In this document: in pieces, positions 16,376 through 17,857 of the stretch | Layout: every line of letters begins with the position of its first letter | Position numbering within the stretch: position 1 is the stretch's first letter | Assembly (NCBI GenBank): GCA_017435025.1 | Contig: JAFSFU010000186.1 | Location: 1 to 17,857 of the forward strand | Direction of reading: 5' to 3' | DNA length: 17,857 nt | Source of the DNA: Lachnospiraceae bacterium | GTDB lineage: Bacteria; Bacillota_A; Clostridia; Lachnospirales; Lachnospiraceae | Made by a program: the position numbers and the translations under genes | Notes under the pieces: generated by a model | Seen by the model: only the letters and a program-made list of their open reading frames with translations | Database searches by the model: none | Told to the model about the DNA's origin: nothing

Positions 16376-16685
16376 CAGCGCATTCCTCCAAAGTATTCCG
16401 ACAGTGCTTTCAAAAACGGGGTACGATTTCGCCTGCTGATCTCCAGTTCATGTCCGAATCGATTTCCCTGATTTTTCCTGCCGCAGTCATGCCATCCACT
16501 TCCGGCATTTCAATATCGAACAAGATCACATCAAAAACAGGCTCATAAGATTCTAGTATTTCCGAACCGTCATGAAATACCGATATCTTAAAATCCAGAT
16601 TATGTTCCGCTTCATATTCCATTAGGTATCGCTGCAGCTGCTCTGCAAACGATACTTCATCTTCGACAATTGCAATATGGTACAT
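16375..16685 (-). pseudogene. LytTR-type response regulator with internal deletion and frameshift
   Basis: From ATG 16685 (GGAG 8 nt upstream) a normal receiver domain starts: acidic pocket EDE at 8-10 and phosphoacceptor D57 in VILFDIEMPEVDG. After D78 (about 16452) the sequence jumps. The original frame continues for 13 odd residues and stops at 16410, giving only 91 residues. In the next frame the bases from about 16449 encode ELEISRR and then FLKALSEYFGGMR up to TGA at 16377-16375, which is the characteristic C-terminal end of a LytTR DNA-binding regulator. So the receiver's second half and nearly all of the DNA-binding domain, roughly 130-140 residues by comparison with the usual 235-245, are missing. 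It cannot act as a normal regulator. An assembly error is the alternative. Confidence 0.88.
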
Positions 16686-16696
16686 GTCATCGCTCC

Positions 16697-16714
16697 AGCC
16701 ATAAAATAATGGCT
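16697..16714 (-). repeat. Leader hairpin abutting the response regulator ribosome site
   Basis: AGCCAT and ATGGCT form a 6-bp stem with a 6-nt loop at the very 5' end of the predicted transcript, immediately upstream of GGAG (16693-16696). It could protect the 5' end or affect ribosome access. Confidence 0.4.
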
Positions 16715-16716
16715 AT

Positions 16717-16745
16717 ATTTTACCACAAATATCCAAAAAATTAAA
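16717..16745 (-). promoter_or_regulatory. Promoter of the two-component system genes
   Basis: TAAAAT (16717-16722) preceded by TGG makes an extended -10 (TGGTAAAAT). A weak -35, TTTAAT (16740-16745), lies at 17 bp spacing. The predicted start is near 16711. The promoter overlaps the end of the terminator proposed for the upstream transporter gene. Confidence 0.5.
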
Positions 16746-16771
16746 CGAAACTAAACCGTATGTTTCCGTTT
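16735..16771 (-). terminator. Probable intrinsic terminator of the EamA-type transporter gene
   Basis: On the minus strand AAACGGAAAC and GTTTCGTTT pair with one bulged base around a 10-nt loop, followed by a T-rich run (AATTTTTTGG). It starts about 12 nt after the transporter stop codon. The stem is A/T-rich, so efficiency is uncertain. Confidence 0.45.
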
Positions 16772-16782
16772 TGTTAACATTT

Positions 16783-17694
16783 TTATTCTCCTTCTAAAAC
16801 AGCAAGCATCAAAATACCCACGATAATGATACCGATGAACACGTACTGTTTCTTTGTCAGTTTTTCCTTCAGGAAAATTCTTGATAAGAGCAGAGATACT
16901 ACACATACGCTGGACAAGATCGGTGCAGCGATGGCTCCGTTTCCACTCATGGCATATACATATGTCAGCTGTCCGGCAGTTTCACAAATGGCAGCGATCA
17001 GTTTGTCTTTCTGCTTTGGAAGTTCGAATTCCACGCTCTTCCATTTCATGAACAGGAATAAAATCAGACCAACGATTGCAAATGTCAGCTCATAGGAAAC
17101 ATTCGCGACCAATTCAATGTTGTCTGCTGTCACTCCAACCAGTGGGCTTGTCTCCAGTTCCAGGAAGAAAATATCAAGGAAACTTCCAAGCGCATCGATG
17201 ATCGCATAACAGAACGGCATCGCAAATGCCACAACTGCTAATCGTTTACCAAGCTTCTGGGTTCTGTTTACATCGGCGCTGCGTTCTGTGTAGGTAACGC
17301 CGATAATACCAACCACAATGACCGCAATGGCTGCCCATACAGCCGGCGCAATCTTCTCACCCAGGAAAATGACACATAAAATGGAGCACATTGCTCCGGC
17401 AGTATTTTCAATCGGATCTGCCAAAGACTCTTCAATAAAGCGAATTCCGAAATAGGAACATGCCATCGATACTATGTAGCACAATGATACCGGAGCATAT
17501 GCGATCAGGTTCATCAGATCATAGGAAATGTCTGCAGTCAGCAGTGTCAATACAGCATGAATGCCCATTACGGCTCCGACCAGCACACAAACTCTCAAAT
17601 GGTCATATTTGTATTCGCTATGTGAACCTTTTTTATAGAAGAGCTCGGCAGTTCCCCACAGTAACGTTGTTATAAGGGTAAAAAGTAACCACAT
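16783..17694 (-). CDS. EamA/DMT-superfamily transporter
   Basis: The 303-residue protein is almost wholly hydrophobic with about ten membrane segments arranged as two related halves, the usual layout and length of EamA drug/metabolite transporters. The first half ends in a segment resembling LGEKIAPAVWAAIAVIVVG and the second in FLKEKLTKKQYVFIGIIIVG, the paired signature of the repeated domain. Substrates in this superfamily range from amino acids and metabolites to drugs and cannot be predicted here. AAGGAGG sits 6 nt before the ATG. It starts 9 nt after the stop of the upstream partial gene, so the two are probably co-transcribed and may act on the same compound. Confidence 0.88.
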   Translation of the reverse strand: MWLLFTLITTLLWGTAELFYKKGSHSEYKYDHLRVCVLVGAVMGIHAVLTLLTADISYDLMNLIAYAPVSLCYIVSMACSYFGIRFIEESLADPIENTAGAMCSILCVIFLGEKIAPAVWAAIAVIVVGIIGVTYTERSADVNRTQKLGKRLAVVAFAMPFCYAIIDALGSFLDIFFLELETSPLVGVTADNIELVANVSYELTFAIVGLILFLFMKWKSVEFELPKQKDKLIAAICETAGQLTYVYAMSGNGAIAAPILSSVCVVSLLLSRIFLKEKLTKKQYVFIGIIIVGILMLAVLEGE

Positions 17695-17703
17695 AAATCC
17701 TCC

Positions 17704-17857
17704 TTATGCCTCCTCTCCAAGGTAGAATTTTAATGTACTGCCCAGCATATTAGTCGCAACACCAATATGGCGTGCAGTCATAATCTTCATCGCCTCATAA
17801 GCTTTCTCATAATCTTCAAACTCAGTATGTCCCATACTTTCACCATTCTGAATATAC
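17704..17857 (-). CDS. C-terminal part of an unrecognised gene
   Basis: An open frame enters from the right edge and ends with TAA at 17706-17704. About 50 residues are visible, ending STLKFYLGEEA, and the preceding stretch (EDYEKAYEAMKIMTARHIG) looks helical. I cannot assign a family. It lies 9 nt ahead of the EamA-type gene on the same strand. Confidence 0.6.
   Translation of the reverse strand, partial: YIQNGESMGHTEFEDYEKAYEAMKIMTARHIGVATNMLGSTLKFYLGEEA

Overview
The window reads as chromosome from a low-to-mid-GC Firmicute, most probably a gut Lachnospiraceae. The reasons are strong AGGAGG-type ribosome sites, TTG as well as ATG starts, a clostridial dgt-dnaG-rpoD-trmK-nif3 gene order, a clostridial rnpB, and a carbohydrate operon with a membrane-anchored GH3 and a GPH symporter. 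The genus cannot be fixed from the sequence alone. From about position 250 onward every confident gene is on the minus strand.

Left edge (1-490): two truncated pieces meet at a GATC at 244-247. On the plus strand are the tail of an unrecognised gene and the first ~36 codons of what looks like an M18 aminopeptidase. On the minus strand is the 5' half of the RNase P RNA gene with its promoter. Since rnpB is normally single-copy and essential, this looks more like a chimeric join than biology.

Information-processing block (490-7815), transcribed right to left: dgt (dGTPase, TTG start), dnaG (primase), rpoD (housekeeping sigma factor), trmK (tRNA m1A22 methyltransferase, overlapping the next gene), a Nif3-family metal protein and a TGS-uridine-kinase-like protein. 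One extended -10 promoter lies in front of dgt.

The 7828-8377 gap holds the most unusual structure. Two adjacent long imperfect palindromes (278 and 237 bp) both end in GATATTTSATT but are unrelated inside, as expected of fold-back or MITE-like elements. The second starts 4 nt after the symporter stop codon and carries U-tracts that would make it a giant bidirectional terminator.

Glycan operon (8382-15058), right to left: a cytosolic GH2 beta-galactosidase-like enzyme, a GH3 enzyme with reversed domain order and a membrane anchor at each end, and a GPH-family sugar:cation symporter. The likely scheme is cleavage at the outer membrane face by GH3, import by the symporter, and intracellular cleavage by GH2. 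A good promoter and a 25-bp perfect-arm dyad (plus a related half-conserved site) precede GH2.

Regulatory and transport block (15068-17857): an intact AgrC-like GHKL sensor kinase follows a LytTR-type response regulator that has lost its middle by an internal, frameshifting deletion. Upstream are an EamA/DMT-type transporter and the C-terminal end of a further, unrecognised gene. The two-component system lies directly in front of the glycan operon and may have controlled it, but its regulator is now broken in this sequence.
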